Positions 33,799-42,429 are shown, numbered from the stretch's first letter. The stretch is 64,000 nt of DNA from AC-37 sp036389835 (GCA_036389835.1 DASVWC010000016.1:120610-184609); one strand, 5' to 3'. Notes: generated by a model from the sequence alone, not told the origin. Made by a program: numbers and translations.

Positions 33799-34272
33799 AT
33801 GGCATCGAAGAAGAAGAAGGCCGCATCGGCCGGCGCGGGGGCTCTCGCGGCCGGCAAGGCGGCGAAGGACAATCCGTACGTTCAGCGTCTCGTCGAGGAC
33901 GAAGAGCTGCGCGACAACCTGCGCACGGCGTACGACTCCGCGCGCAACGCCTACGAGCGCATCGCCAACGGCAAGGGCCCGGCGAAGGCGATCCTGGACG
34001 ACAAGAAGACCCAGAAGGAGCTGCGCGAGGCAGCGACGTCGCTGCGCGATGCCGCCGACTCCCTGCGGGGCTCGAAGAAGAAGAAGAAGCGGGGCCGCAA
34101 GGGCCGTCTGCTGCTGGTGCTTGTGGCCGCCGGCGCGGCGCTGGCGCTGTCCGAGGGCCTTCGCAAGAAGGTGCTCGACGCGCTCTTCGGCGCCGAGGAG
34201 GAGTTCGAGTACACCTCGACGACCACCTCGTCGGCAGGAGCCTCGTCCCAGCCGGCGGGCGCCGCGACCTGA
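33799..34272 (+). CDS. single-pass membrane protein with lysine-rich segments
   Basis: 157 aa. An N-terminal Lys-rich stretch (ASKKKKAA) and a charged helical region lead to a second basic run (KKKKKRGRKG), followed at once by one membrane segment (~109-122). A helix and a Thr/Ser-rich tail follow. The polybasic stretch before the helix suggests that the long N-terminal part is cytoplasmic. A GGAGAG site precedes the ATG. The family is not recognised. A good hairpin terminator follows. Confidence 0.72.
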   Translation: MASKKKKAASAGAGALAAGKAAKDNPYVQRLVEDEELRDNLRTAYDSARNAYERIANGKGPAKAILDDKKTQKELREAATSLRDAADSLRGSKKKKKRGRKGRLLLVLVAAGAALALSEGLRKKVLDALFGAEEEFEYTSTTTSSAGASSQPAGAAT

Positions 34273-34296
34273 CGCGGGCCGCATCGATCGCTTGAA

Positions 34297-34323
34297 GGGG
34301 CGCCCGCGGGGCGCCTCTTCTCG
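34297..34323 (+). terminator. intrinsic-type terminator hairpin
   Basis: GGGGCGCCC (34297-34305), loop GCG, GGGCGCCTC (34309-34317), then TTCTCGTT. The stem is strong and the T tract is mixed. It separates the membrane protein gene from the convergent M23 gene. Confidence 0.55.
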
Positions 34324-34335
34324 TTGCGGGGGCCA

Positions 34336-35544
34336 CTAGTCCGCCAGGTAGTCGCGGATGACGACCAGCGTCCCCGGGCGCGCGCCGCCATACTGCTCGA
34401 GCCACGCGGCCGTGGGCACGTCGCGCTTCTTCTCCCACGCGCGCAGGAACGGGTACGGGTTCACCGGCCCGCCGCCGCCGGGGTGGATCTCGAAGTGCAC
34501 GTGAGGGGGCGTCGGCTCGGCGTCGCCGGTGCTGCCCACGTAGCCGAGCACCTGCCCGGCCTTCACGCGCCGCCCGCTGCGCGCGTCCGCCTCGAAGGAC
34601 GAGAGGTGGCCGTAGAAGTAGTAGTCGCCGGTCGCGGAGTAGAGGTAGAGGCGGTTCCCCGGCACGCGCGCCGTGCCCACGCGCCGGAGGGTGCCGTCCG
34701 TGACGGCGAGGACGGGCGTGCCGGCGGGCGCGAACACGTCGTTGCCCTCGTGCGCGCCGGTGTTCTGGCGCGGGGCGCCCCAGTCGTCGCTGTAGTGGTG
34801 CCTGCCCATCAGCACGGGGAACGCGAAGCCCCCCCTGGTCGAGCGCTCGCGCAGCTTGCTCTCGGGCGTCGGCGGGGCCTTGCGGCGGGGGGGCGCCTTG
34901 GGCTTCGGGCGGCCGCCGCCGCGGTCGGGCTTCGGCCTGTCCGGCTTCGGCTTGGGCGGGCGGACGGCGTCGCTGGCGGAGGCGGAGGCGAACGCCACGG
35001 TCACCACGCTCCCCCGCCGCGATCCCCTGTAGGAGCGCGTCAGCCGCGCGCGCATGCCGACGATGCCCTTGCTGCCGGCCTCGAGCACGACGAGCTTGCC
35101 GTGGCCGTCGAGGTCGAAGACGCGGCGGCGGGTCACCGTTCCGCGCTTGCGCCCGGCGATCCGCAGGCCGGCGACGCGGCCCGAGCGGCGCCCGCCCGCC
35201 CCCGCCGAGGCCGCGACGCGCACGCTGGAGGCGCGCACCAGGCCGTCGAACAGGTTCACGTGCGAGACCACGGCGCCAGCGCTCGCGCGGCCCCTGCCGC
35301 CGCGGGTGGAGGCGCGCGCGCTCGAGCCGCCGCTCGAGCGGCTCTGGTTGCCGCGGGCGCTGACGCGGCCCTGGGTGCCGCGGGAGTCCTGGCGGGCGAA
35401 CGCGGTGGCGCGCGCGGCGGCGGGCCGGCCGCGCTCGCTCTGCGAGCTCGCCTCGGCCGCCACGCCGACGCTCGCCACGAGCAGGGCGGCCGCCGCGCTC
35501 AGCCAGCGGCGCGGGTGGCTCGGTGGGGGGCCCTTGGCTCGCAT
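34336..35544 (-). CDS. exported M23 (LytM-type) peptidase
   Basis: 402 aa. An N-terminal signal/anchor (~13-31) and long Arg/Ser/Gly-rich and Pro/Lys-rich spacer (to ~240) precede a C-terminal M23 domain. The metal residues are visible: H-x3-D in HEGNDVFA and HxH in PHVHFEIHP. It would cleave peptidoglycan cross-bridges or stem peptides at the cell wall. A substrate-recognition beta-strand region (~95-195) is not assignable to a known domain. Confidence 0.88.
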   Translation of the reverse strand: MRAKGPPPSHPRRWLSAAAALLVASVGVAAEASSQSERGRPAAARATAFARQDSRGTQGRVSARGNQSRSSGGSSARASTRGGRGRASAGAVVSHVNLFDGLVRASSVRVAASAGAGGRRSGRVAGLRIAGRKRGTVTRRRVFDLDGHGKLVVLEAGSKGIVGMRARLTRSYRGSRRGSVVTVAFASASASDAVRPPKPKPDRPKPDRGGGRPKPKAPPRRKAPPTPESKLRERSTRGGFAFPVLMGRHHYSDDWGAPRQNTGAHEGNDVFAPAGTPVLAVTDGTLRRVGTARVPGNRLYLYSATGDYYFYGHLSSFEADARSGRRVKAGQVLGYVGSTGDAEPTPPHVHFEIHPGGGGPVNPYPFLRAWEKKRDVPTAAWLEQYGGARPGTLVVIRDYLAD

Positions 35545-35613
35545 CGCTGGTTATCGTCTAGCACAGCCACCGGCCCGGACCGCCGGAATCCCCCCTTTGG
35601 CTGGCCGTCCAGC

Positions 35614-35619
35614 TAGATT
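35614..35619 (+). promoter_or_regulatory. TANNNT -10 hexamer for the TetR gene
   Basis: TAGATT ends 10 bp before the ATG. It is embedded in GGCTGG...CCAGCTAGATTTGG, similar to the promoter region of the MMPL gene (GGTTAGATTGGCCAG). Confidence 0.4.
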
Positions 35620-35629
35620 TGGCCCCACC

Positions 35630-36277
35630 ATGGAAGCCGCGAGGGCCACGGCCGAGAGCGCGAGCGAGCGCCGGCTCGACAGCGACAAGGCGCGCCGGAT
35701 CGTCGGGGCGATGCGCGACAGCGTCGCCCGCCGCGGCGCGGCCGGCTCGACCTTCGACCACGTGGCGCGCGAGGCCGGGGTCTCGCGCGGGTTGCTGCAC
35801 TACTACTTCGGCTCGAAGGAGCGGCTGCTCGTGGAGGTGGTCCGCCACGACACCGAGATCCGCATCAGCACGTTCGAGGAGCGCCTCCGCGGCGCCGACT
35901 CGCTCGACTCGATCGTCGCGGCGCTCGTGGTCCAGCTGCGCGAGTACGTCGAGGAGGAGCCCGGCTGGCACGCGGTCATCCACGAGCTGCTGAGCGCGGC
36001 CCGGCGCAACGACGAGATCCGGGACGAGCTCGCGAACCTCTACCGCCGCGTGCGCGGCCAGATCGCGGACATCCTGCGCGAGAAGGAGGCCGACGGGATC
36101 GTGACGCTGCGCGCCGACGCCGAGTCGGTCGCGTCGATCTTTCTCTCGATCGCCGACGGCTTCGAGGTCCAGATCACCGCCGAGCCGGGCTGGGACAACG
36201 AGGCGGCGGTCGCGGCCGCGTTGGACGTGGCCCGCTTCCTGCTCGGCGAGGTCCGCCAGCCGCCCGCGCGGCCGTGA
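35630..36277 (+). CDS. TetR-family regulator
   Basis: 215 aa with an N-terminal TetR helix-turn-helix (~20-65; FDHVAREAGVSRGLLHYYFGSKERLL) and a helical ligand domain. Directly upstream of an MMPL exporter and close to the R2lox/SCP2 gene. Local control of these by a lipid-like effector is a reasonable inference. A palindromic GGCTGG/CCAGC element overlaps its own promoter, as in autorepressed TetR genes. Confidence 0.9.
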   Translation: MEAARATAESASERRLDSDKARRIVGAMRDSVARRGAAGSTFDHVAREAGVSRGLLHYYFGSKERLLVEVVRHDTEIRISTFEERLRGADSLDSIVAALVVQLREYVEEEPGWHAVIHELLSAARRNDEIRDELANLYRRVRGQIADILREKEADGIVTLRADAESVASIFLSIADGFEVQITAEPGWDNEAAVAAALDVARFLLGEVRQPPARP

Positions 36278-36301
36278 CCTAGTTCACACCATCGCCTCCT
36301 C

Positions 36302-36336
36302 GGGCTGGGTTAGATTGGCCAGCCAGCCAGCGAGGT
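36302..36336. promoter_or_regulatory. putative promoter/operator of the MMPL gene
   Basis: TAGATT at 36311-36316 lies within GGCTGGGTTAGATTGGCCAG. GGCTGG and CCAGCC form an inverted repeat around the hexamer, resembling the element in front of the TetR gene and, less strictly, CTAAACTGGCTG upstream of the R2lox gene. A TetR operator is plausible. Confidence 0.4.
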
Positions 36337-36364
36337 CGTGGAAAGAGGGGGATCGGAGCGAGAC

Positions 36365-38632
36365 ATGCAGCGCGCGATGGACAGGCTCTCGGACTTCGTC
36401 GAGCGGCGCCGCCGGCTGGTTGCGGTCGCGTGGCTCGTGGCGCTGCTCGCCGCGCTGCCGTTCGCCGCGAGGCAGACGGAGAACCTGACCAGCGGCGGCT
36501 TCAGCTCGCCCGGCTCCGGCTCCGCGAACGTCGATCGCGAGCTCGACAGCTTCCCCGGCGTGCAGCGCGAGGGCCTCGGAGCGGTGCTCGCGCTCGAGCG
36601 CGGCGCGAGCCGCGAGGACGTGGACGCGGCGCTCGCCCGGCTGCGCAGGGAGGTCGAGCGGACCGACCTGGTCGCGATGCCCCCCGCGCGCGTCGAGCCG
36701 CGCGTCGAGCGCGCCGGCGACACGCGCGTCGTGCTGGTGCCGCTGCGGCTGAAGGGCGAGCGCAACGAGGCCGCCGACGCGGTGGTCGACCTCCGCGCGG
36801 ACCTCGACGAGGGCTCCACGCGCAACGTCGACATCCAGCTGACCGGCCAGCAGGCCCTCTGGGCCGGGATGCAGGACGTGACCAAGGCCGACCTCGAGTC
36901 GGCCGAGTTCGCCGGCTTCCCGGTCGTGCTCCTGATCCTGCTCGCGGTCTTCGGGTCGCTCGCCGCCGCGGTGCTGCCGCTCGCGCTCGGGTTCGCCGCG
37001 GTGATGCTCACCGGCGCCGAGATCTACTTCCTCTCGCAGGCCACCGAGATGTCGATCTTCGTGACCAACGTCGCATCGATGATCGGGATCGGCGTGGCGG
37101 TGGACTACTCGCTGTTCGTGCTCGCGCGCTACCGCGAGGAGATCCACCGCGGCTCGCCGACCGACATCGCTCGCCGCGTGTCTATGCGCACCTCGGGCAT
37201 CGCAGTGGCGTTCTCCGGGGTCACGGTGATGATCTCCCTCGCCGGCCTGTTCCTGGTCGACTCGCAGACGCTGAGGTCGATGGCGATGGGCGCGATCGTC
37301 GTCGTCGCCGTCTCGATCCTCGGCGCGATCACGCTGCTGCCGGCGCTGATGCGGATGCTCGGCACGCGCGCGTACAAGCGCGGGCGCGTGGCGACCGTCA
37401 CGGGGCTGCTGTTCCGCGCCCGCCGCAACGCCGCGCGCAGGCGCGGGCGCTCCGACCCGGCCGTCGCCGGCGGCGGCTTCTGGGAGCGCTGGACGCGCCG
37501 GGTCACGCGCCGGCCCGGCATCGCCGCGCTCCTGAGCGCGCTGGCGATGCTCGCGATCGCCTACCCGGCGCTGTCGCTCGAGTCGGGCAACGGCGCGCTC
37601 GCGCAGTTCCCGGAGGGCAACGAGACGCGCGTGGCCGCGGAGCGCTCCGCGGCGGTGATGGGCGAGGGCGCGGCCGGACCCATGCTCGTGATGGCGCGCT
37701 TCAAGGAGGGCGGCGTGAGCGACGCGAGCAACCGGGCGGCCGTGGAGCGCTTCGTGTCGAGGGCGCGGCGCGACGACCGGGTGGCGGCGGTCGGGCGGCC
37801 CGCGCCGTCGCGCGACGGCACCGCCGTGCTGATCGCGGTCACCCCGCGCGAGCACTTCGAGAGCGACGGCGCCGACGACCTGCTCGCGTCGCTGCGCTCG
37901 GGCGCCAACCCCCTGCACGATGTCGCGCGCGTGGATGTCGGCGGTGCCACCGCGTTCAACCGCGACTTCATCGACCTGATCTCCGGGTCGATGTGGAAGA
38001 TCCTGCTGTTCGTGCTGGCGTTCAGCTACCTCGTGCTGCTGGTGCTGCTGCGCTCGGTCTTCCTGCCGCTCAAGGCCGTCCTGATGAACCTGCTCTCGGT
38101 CGCCGCCGCCTACGGCGTGCTCGTCGTCGTGTTCCAGTGGGGCTGGGTGGACGGCTTCCTCGGCTTCGAGAGCCTCGGCTACATCCAGGCGATGACGCCG
38201 CCGTTCCTGCTGGCGATCGTGTTCGGCCTGTCGATGGACTACGAGGTGTTCCTGCTCACCCGGATCCGCGAGCGCTACGAGGCGACCGGCGACACCGAGC
38301 GCGCCGTCGCGGAGGGCCTGGCTGGCAGCGCCCGCACGATCACGAGCGCGGCGGCGATCATGGTCGCGGTCTTCGCAGTGTTCGCCATCGCGGGGGTTCC
38401 GTCGATCAAGGAGATCGGGCTCGGGCTGTCGGTGGCCATCGCGCTCGACGCGACCCTCGTCCGGCTGGTGCTGGTGCCCGCGACCATGGAGATCATGGGC
38501 AGGTGGAACTGGTGGCTGCCCGGCTGGCTCGACCGGATCCTCCCGCACACGTCGTTCGAGGGCGGCGGCGAGCCGCCCGAGCCGACACCGCCTAGCGGCC
38601 GAACAGCTTCCCCATCCGCAGCAGCAGCCTGA
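36365..38632 (+). CDS. MMPL/RND-type lipid or hydrophobic-compound exporter
   Basis: 755 aa. A first helix (~12-32) and an extracytoplasmic loop precede a bundle of helices. A second helix/loop/bundle repeat follows, the internal duplication typical of MMPL transporters (about 12 helices in total). A proton-relay Asp is visible in GVAVDYSLF, repeated as GLSMDYEVF in the second half. In mycobacteria this family exports cell-wall lipids and siderophores. ATG at 36365 is preferred over an upstream GTG because GGAGCGAG precedes it. The 3' end overlaps the convergent R2lox gene by 41 bp. Confidence 0.93.
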   Translation: MQRAMDRLSDFVERRRRLVAVAWLVALLAALPFAARQTENLTSGGFSSPGSGSANVDRELDSFPGVQREGLGAVLALERGASREDVDAALARLRREVERTDLVAMPPARVEPRVERAGDTRVVLVPLRLKGERNEAADAVVDLRADLDEGSTRNVDIQLTGQQALWAGMQDVTKADLESAEFAGFPVVLLILLAVFGSLAAAVLPLALGFAAVMLTGAEIYFLSQATEMSIFVTNVASMIGIGVAVDYSLFVLARYREEIHRGSPTDIARRVSMRTSGIAVAFSGVTVMISLAGLFLVDSQTLRSMAMGAIVVVAVSILGAITLLPALMRMLGTRAYKRGRVATVTGLLFRARRNAARRRGRSDPAVAGGGFWERWTRRVTRRPGIAALLSALAMLAIAYPALSLESGNGALAQFPEGNETRVAAERSAAVMGEGAAGPMLVMARFKEGGVSDASNRAAVERFVSRARRDDRVAAVGRPAPSRDGTAVLIAVTPREHFESDGADDLLASLRSGANPLHDVARVDVGGATAFNRDFIDLISGSMWKILLFVLAFSYLVLLVLLRSVFLPLKAVLMNLLSVAAAYGVLVVVFQWGWVDGFLGFESLGYIQAMTPPFLLAIVFGLSMDYEVFLLTRIRERYEATGDTERAVAEGLAGSARTITSAAAIMVAVFAVFAIAGVPSIKEIGLGLSVAIALDATLVRLVLVPATMEIMGRWNWWLPGWLDRILPHTSFEGGGEPPEPTPPSGRTASPSAAAA

Positions 38633-39875
38633 CGCTGCCCTTCGGGCGGACCTTGCCGGTCGCCATCGCCACGCGCGGGTCGCGGCGGCGGGCGACGATG
38701 TCGACCCAGTCCTCGAACCGGCAGCGCAGCACGAGGTCGGCGCTCTCCAGGCGGCCCTGCTCGGCCCTGGTGTTGCCGTTGTCGATGCGCAGGAACCACG
38801 GCTCCGCGTCCGAGAACTCCCACGCGATCGTCGCGCCGCCGTTGGGCGTGGCGCTGGTGTCCACCGAGCGGCTGAGCAGGTCGAAGAGCAGGCCCACCTT
38901 CTCCGGGTCCTTCTGCGGCGGACCGGTCTTCTCACCGAGGTAGCCGGCCTCGAGCATGGCGATCGCCCGGTCCGCCCGCTCGCGCGGCGTCATGTCGATC
39001 GGGATCGGCGGCGGCCCCGGGAGGTCCTCGAGCGGCATCCCGGCCGTGCGCATCTTCTGGTCGAGCGACGCCATCCCCTGCTCGTAGATCTCCTCGATCG
39101 TCGAGCCGAAGACCTCGGCGTAGCGGCGGTCCCAGTTCGGCGGCACGAACACCGCCGTCATGTACGGCAGCACCTCGCGCAGGAGCTCGGCGACCGCCGC
39201 GGCGCAGTCGCGGTCCTGCTTGTAGAGGTCGGACAGGCACTTCACGCCGAAGCCGATGTGGCGCTGCTCGTCGCGCGAGACGTTGTGCATCCCCTCGGCG
39301 AAGCCGGGCAGGATCTCGCGCTCGGTCACGTAGCCCTCGATGAAGTGCTGCCCCGGCTGCGCGAGCGTGGCCTCCACGAGGAAGTGGTACATGAAGATGC
39401 TGCGCGCGAAGTTCGGGATCGAGCGGTCGCGGCGCAGCTCGTCGGCCACCTCGTCGAGCTTCGCGAACGTCTTGCGGAACCCCCACGAGAGCTCCGGCCG
39501 CGTGGCCTCGAGCGCGCTCGCCGTCGAGCCGCTGCCGCGCTCGACGACCTCGCGCATGAAGCGGCTGAAGAAGATCGAGTGCCGCGCCTCGTCGACCTGC
39601 TGCGTGGCGAGGAAGTAGGTCTGCTCCTCGAGCGGCGCGGCGTCGATGTACGGCGAGAGGTTGTCGGTGACCGAGTCCTCACCGTGGAAGAACATCGAGT
39701 AGTTCCACAGCGCGGCCTTGCGCTCGAGATCGCCGAAGGTCTCGTGCCAGTCGGTGTGGTCCTGCGTGAAGTCCAGGTCCCAGGCGCTCCAGTTGCCCTT
39801 CTCCCAGCGCCGGTAGAGGTCCTCGTAAGAGACGTTGTCGATCGCGGAACGTGGAGCCTCTGCCGCTGTCGCCAC
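38592..39875 (-). CDS. R2lox-like diiron (Mn/Fe) oxidase fused to SCP2 domain
   Basis: 427 aa. Residues ~15-290 form the ribonucleotide reductase R2/R2lox four-helix fold with all six metal ligands: E66, E96, H99, E168, E203 and H206. The first ligand is Glu rather than Asp, and the position of the R2 radical tyrosine is Phe103. V69 (E66+3) and Y163 (E168-5) match the Tyr-Val pair that forms the ether cross-link in R2lox. These are features of ligand-binding oxidases, not of true R2. Residues ~305-427 are an SCP2 sterol/lipid-carrier domain (SADLVLRCRFEDWVDIVA). GTG start with a GAGGAGGA site. Lipid oxidation is inferred from the fusion and from the MMPL neighbour. Confidence 0.82.
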   Translation of the reverse strand: MATAAEAPRSAIDNVSYEDLYRRWEKGNWSAWDLDFTQDHTDWHETFGDLERKAALWNYSMFFHGEDSVTDNLSPYIDAAPLEEQTYFLATQQVDEARHSIFFSRFMREVVERGSGSTASALEATRPELSWGFRKTFAKLDEVADELRRDRSIPNFARSIFMYHFLVEATLAQPGQHFIEGYVTEREILPGFAEGMHNVSRDEQRHIGFGVKCLSDLYKQDRDCAAAVAELLREVLPYMTAVFVPPNWDRRYAEVFGSTIEEIYEQGMASLDQKMRTAGMPLEDLPGPPPIPIDMTPRERADRAIAMLEAGYLGEKTGPPQKDPEKVGLLFDLLSRSVDTSATPNGGATIAWEFSDAEPWFLRIDNGNTRAEQGRLESADLVLRCRFEDWVDIVARRRDPRVAMATGKVRPKGSVRLLLRMGKLFGR

Positions 39876-39909
39876 TGCGCTTCCTCCTCGAGAAGTTGGC
39901 CGGGCAGCC

Positions 39910-39915
39910 AGTTTA
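39910..39915 (-). promoter_or_regulatory. TANNNT -10 hexamer for the R2lox/SCP2 gene
   Basis: TAAACT on the minus strand, 34 bp before the start, followed by a leader with a strong GAGGAGGA ribosome site. The hexamer is only 6 bp from that of the divergent M28 gene. Confidence 0.35.
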
Positions 39916-39921
39916 GTCCGT

Positions 39922-39927
39922 TAGGCT
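39922..39927 (+). promoter_or_regulatory. TANNNT -10 hexamer for the M28 peptidase gene
   Basis: TAGGCT ends 6 bp before the GTG start. Confidence 0.4.
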
Positions 39928-39933
39928 GCGGCC

Positions 39934-40767
39934 GTGCGACTGGCTGCGCTGATCGCGGCCGCCGCGGCGCTCGCGGCTCCGGCCGCCGCCGGCGAGCGCG
40001 AGACGGCGTACGACGTGGCGGTGGCGATCGCCCGCGACGGCCCGCGGCCCGCCGCCGGCGCGGCCGAGCGGCGCGCGCACATCGCGCTGCGCTCGCGCCT
40101 CGCGGCCGCCGGGCTCGAGGTGGAGGTGCAGCGCTTCGGCGTGCGCGGGCGCGGCCGCTCGCGCAACGTGATCGCGGCGCTCGACACTCCGCGCGACTGC
40201 CTGCGGATCGTCATGGCCCACACCGACTCGACGCCGAACGCGCCCGGGGCCAACGACAACGCCTCCGGCCTCGGTGTGCTGGCGGAGCTGGCGCCCCGGC
40301 TGCGCTCGCTCGAGCCGGGCTGCGACGTGTGGCTCGTGGCGACCGGGGCCGAGGAGCGGATCTACACCGGGTCGCCGGACCACCTCGGCTCGCTCGCGCT
40401 CGCGCGGCTGGTCAAGCGCCGCGGCCTGGCCGGCCGGCTGCGCTACGCGCTGTCGCTCGACGAGGTCGGGCGCGACCGGCCGTTCTGGCTGCGCTCGCCG
40501 GTGCGCGCCGCGCGCCGGGGCGTCGAGCGCGAGATCCTGACGGCGGCTCGTGCCGAGGAGGTGGCGGTGAGCTGGGTGCGCGACGAGGGCAGCGGCAACT
40601 CCGACCACCGCGAGTTCGAGCTGCTCGGGATGCGCGGCGCCAAGCTCGGCGTGGGCGCGGATGGCGAGCCGTGCCGGCACAGCCCGTGCGACCGGCCGGG
40701 GCGGCTGAGGGCGTCGTCGCTGCGGGCGGCGCGGCTGGTGGTCGAGCGCGCGCTGCGGGCGCGCTAG
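39934..40767 (+). CDS. exported M28-family aminopeptidase
   Basis: 277 aa, with a short signal peptide (1-19, AAPAAAG). The M28 co-catalytic zinc ligands appear in order: His in MAHTDS, the bridging Asp in GANDNASG, the Glu pair in GAEER, Asp in SLDEVG, and a late His in the DHREFE or RHSPCD segment. Compact for the family. It would trim peptides outside the cell. Its TAG stop shares CTAG with the stop of glyS on the other strand. Confidence 0.86.
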   Translation: MRLAALIAAAAALAAPAAAGERETAYDVAVAIARDGPRPAAGAAERRAHIALRSRLAAAGLEVEVQRFGVRGRGRSRNVIAALDTPRDCLRIVMAHTDSTPNAPGANDNASGLGVLAELAPRLRSLEPGCDVWLVATGAEERIYTGSPDHLGSLALARLVKRRGLAGRLRYALSLDEVGRDRPFWLRSPVRAARRGVEREILTAARAEEVAVSWVRDEGSGNSDHREFELLGMRGAKLGVGADGEPCRHSPCDRPGRLRASSLRAARLVVERALRAR

Positions 40768-42134
40768 CCGAGCTTCGGGCTCGTCCAGGGCGCCGCCAGG
40801 CGCTCGCTCAGGAGCGCCGGCAGCTCCTCGGCGGCGATCCGCGACTGGTCGAGCGAGTCGCGGTCGCGGAGCGTGACGGTGCCGTCCTCCATCGTCTGAT
40901 GGTCCACGGTCACGCCCCACGGCGTGCCGATCTCGTCCTGGCGGCGGTAGCGCTTGCCGATCGACCCGCCCGAGTCGTACTCGGCGGGCATCCGCCGGCG
41001 CAGCTCCTCGTAGATCTCGCGCGCGCGCTCGGGCTGGCCGTCCTTGTTCACGAGCGGCAGCACCGCCACCTTCACCGGCGCGAGTCGCGGGTGCAGCCGC
41101 AGGACGACGCGCTCGCGGCCCTCGACCTCCTCCTCGTCGTAGGCGTCGACCATGAACGCCAGCGTGGCCCGGTCGGCGCCGGCGGCGGGCTCGATGACGT
41201 GCGGCACGTAGCGCTCGCCGGTGGCGGAGTCGACGTAGTCGAGCTTCTCGCCGGAGTGCTTCATGTGCTGGGTGAGGTCGAAGTCGCCCCGGTTGGCGAT
41301 CCCCTCGAGCTCGGACCAGCCGATCGGGTAGAGGTACTCGACGTCGGCCGTCGCACTCGAGTAGTGCGAGAGCTCGTCGGCCTCGTGGTCGCGCAGGCGC
41401 AGGTGATCCGGGCGGATGCCGAGCTCCTCGTACCAGGCGCGGCGCGCCTCGCGCCAGGTGTCGTACCAGCGGCCGGCGTCGGCGGGCGGCACGAAGAACT
41501 CCATCTCCATCTGCTCGAACTCGCGCGTGCGGAAGACGAAGTTGCCGGGCGTGATCTCGTTGCGGAACGACTTTCCGATCTGCGCGATCCCGAACGGCGG
41601 GCGCTTGCGCGAGAACTGGAGCACGTTCTTGAAGTTCACGAAGATGCCCTGAGCGGTCTCCGGGCGCAGGAAGACGGCGTTGCCCTCCTCCTCCACCGGG
41701 CCCATGTGGGTCTTGAACATCAGGTTGAAGTTGCGCGGCTCCGACAGCTCGCCGCCGCACTCGGGGCAGCGCAGCTCGCCCTCTGGCTGCGCCTCGCGCA
41801 GGTGGTCCTCGCGCCAGCGCCGCTTGCACTCGCCGAGGCACTGCACGAGCGGGTCCGTGAACCCCTCCAGGTGGCCGGACGCCTCCCACGTCTTGGGGTG
41901 CATGAGGATCGCCGCGTCGAGGGCCACGATGTCGTCGCGCTCGTGCACCATCGCCCGCCACCACTCGGACTTCACGTTGGTCTTGAGCAGGACCCCGTAG
42001 TGGCCGTAGTCGTAGGTCGAGGCGAGGCCGCCGTAGATCTCCGACGACTGGAAGATGAAGCCGCGCCGCTTGCAGAGCGCGACGATCTTGTCCATCGTCG
42101 CCTTGTCGGCCGTCCCCGGCGCCTCGCTGGTCAC
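40764..42134 (-). CDS. glyS: glycyl-tRNA synthetase (single-chain, class II)
   Basis: 456 aa, the homodimeric GlyQS form. Class II motifs are in MFKTHMGP/RPETAQGIF, FGIAQIGKSFRNEI (motif 2) and the C-terminal ADRATLAFM segment (motif 3). A zinc-binding CPECGG and an upstream Cys pair (QCLGECK) are in the insertion before motif 1, and the anticodon-binding domain covers the last ~100 residues. Charges tRNA-Gly for translation. GTG start 7 bp after a TAGGTT hexamer. Confidence 0.97.
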   Translation of the reverse strand: MTSEAPGTADKATMDKIVALCKRRGFIFQSSEIYGGLASTYDYGHYGVLLKTNVKSEWWRAMVHERDDIVALDAAILMHPKTWEASGHLEGFTDPLVQCLGECKRRWREDHLREAQPEGELRCPECGGELSEPRNFNLMFKTHMGPVEEEGNAVFLRPETAQGIFVNFKNVLQFSRKRPPFGIAQIGKSFRNEITPGNFVFRTREFEQMEMEFFVPPADAGRWYDTWREARRAWYEELGIRPDHLRLRDHEADELSHYSSATADVEYLYPIGWSELEGIANRGDFDLTQHMKHSGEKLDYVDSATGERYVPHVIEPAAGADRATLAFMVDAYDEEEVEGRERVVLRLHPRLAPVKVAVLPLVNKDGQPERAREIYEELRRRMPAEYDSGGSIGKRYRRQDEIGTPWGVTVDHQTMEDGTVTLRDRDSLDQSRIAAEELPALLSERLAAPWTSPKLG

Positions 42135-42141
42135 GGCGGGA

Positions 42142-42147
42142 AACCTA
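42142..42147 (-). promoter_or_regulatory. TANNNT -10 hexamer for glyS
   Basis: TAGGTT on the minus strand, 7 bp before the GTG start. Confidence 0.35.
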
Positions 42148-42268
42148 GAGGACGCCCCGGAGGCCGCGATCTCGGCGCGCCGGAGCTCGCACTTTCCCCG
42201 CTAATAGCGTGTTTTTAGGAGAGGCGGCCGGCGGGTAGCTCGTATATCGTGGTCGCAGGTCGCCGCCC

Positions 42269-42406
42269 ATGGTGAGCATTCCCTTCAAAGCAGCAAGTCA
42301 CCTCGCCGCATGGATCGTGTGGCACTCGACGGGCGTCTCCCTGCTCGACGAGCTCGACGCTCCCCGGCCGCCCTCGGCGGACCAGGTCTCCACGCAGGCC
42401 GCTTAG
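42269..42406 (+). CDS. possible 45-aa small protein
   Basis: In the ~305-bp gap between glyS and the FmdB gene, an ATG-to-TAG frame encodes 45 aa (MVSIPFKAASHLAAWIVWHS at the start, then acidic/Pro-rich). Its first half could be an amphipathic or membrane-active helix. The upstream region has AT-rich stretches (GTGTTTTTAGGAG, CGTATATCG) compatible with a promoter. No family is recognised; it may be a chance frame. Confidence 0.35.
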   Translation: MVSIPFKAASHLAAWIVWHSTGVSLLDELDAPRPPSADQVSTQAA

Positions 42407-42423
42407 CGCCGCCCCGGCGTCAA

Positions 42424-42429
42424 TAGACT
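42424..42429 (+). promoter_or_regulatory. TANNNT -10 hexamer for the FmdB-like gene
   Basis: TAGACT ends 10 bp before the ATG; no ribosome binding site. Confidence 0.4.

Noticed and set aside
38592..39875. Naming the diiron gene as ribonucleotide reductase beta (nrdB/nrdF)
   Set aside because: The radical tyrosine is Phe, the first ligand is Glu, the Val/Tyr pair fits R2lox, an SCP2 domain is attached and no nrdA/nrdE is adjacent.
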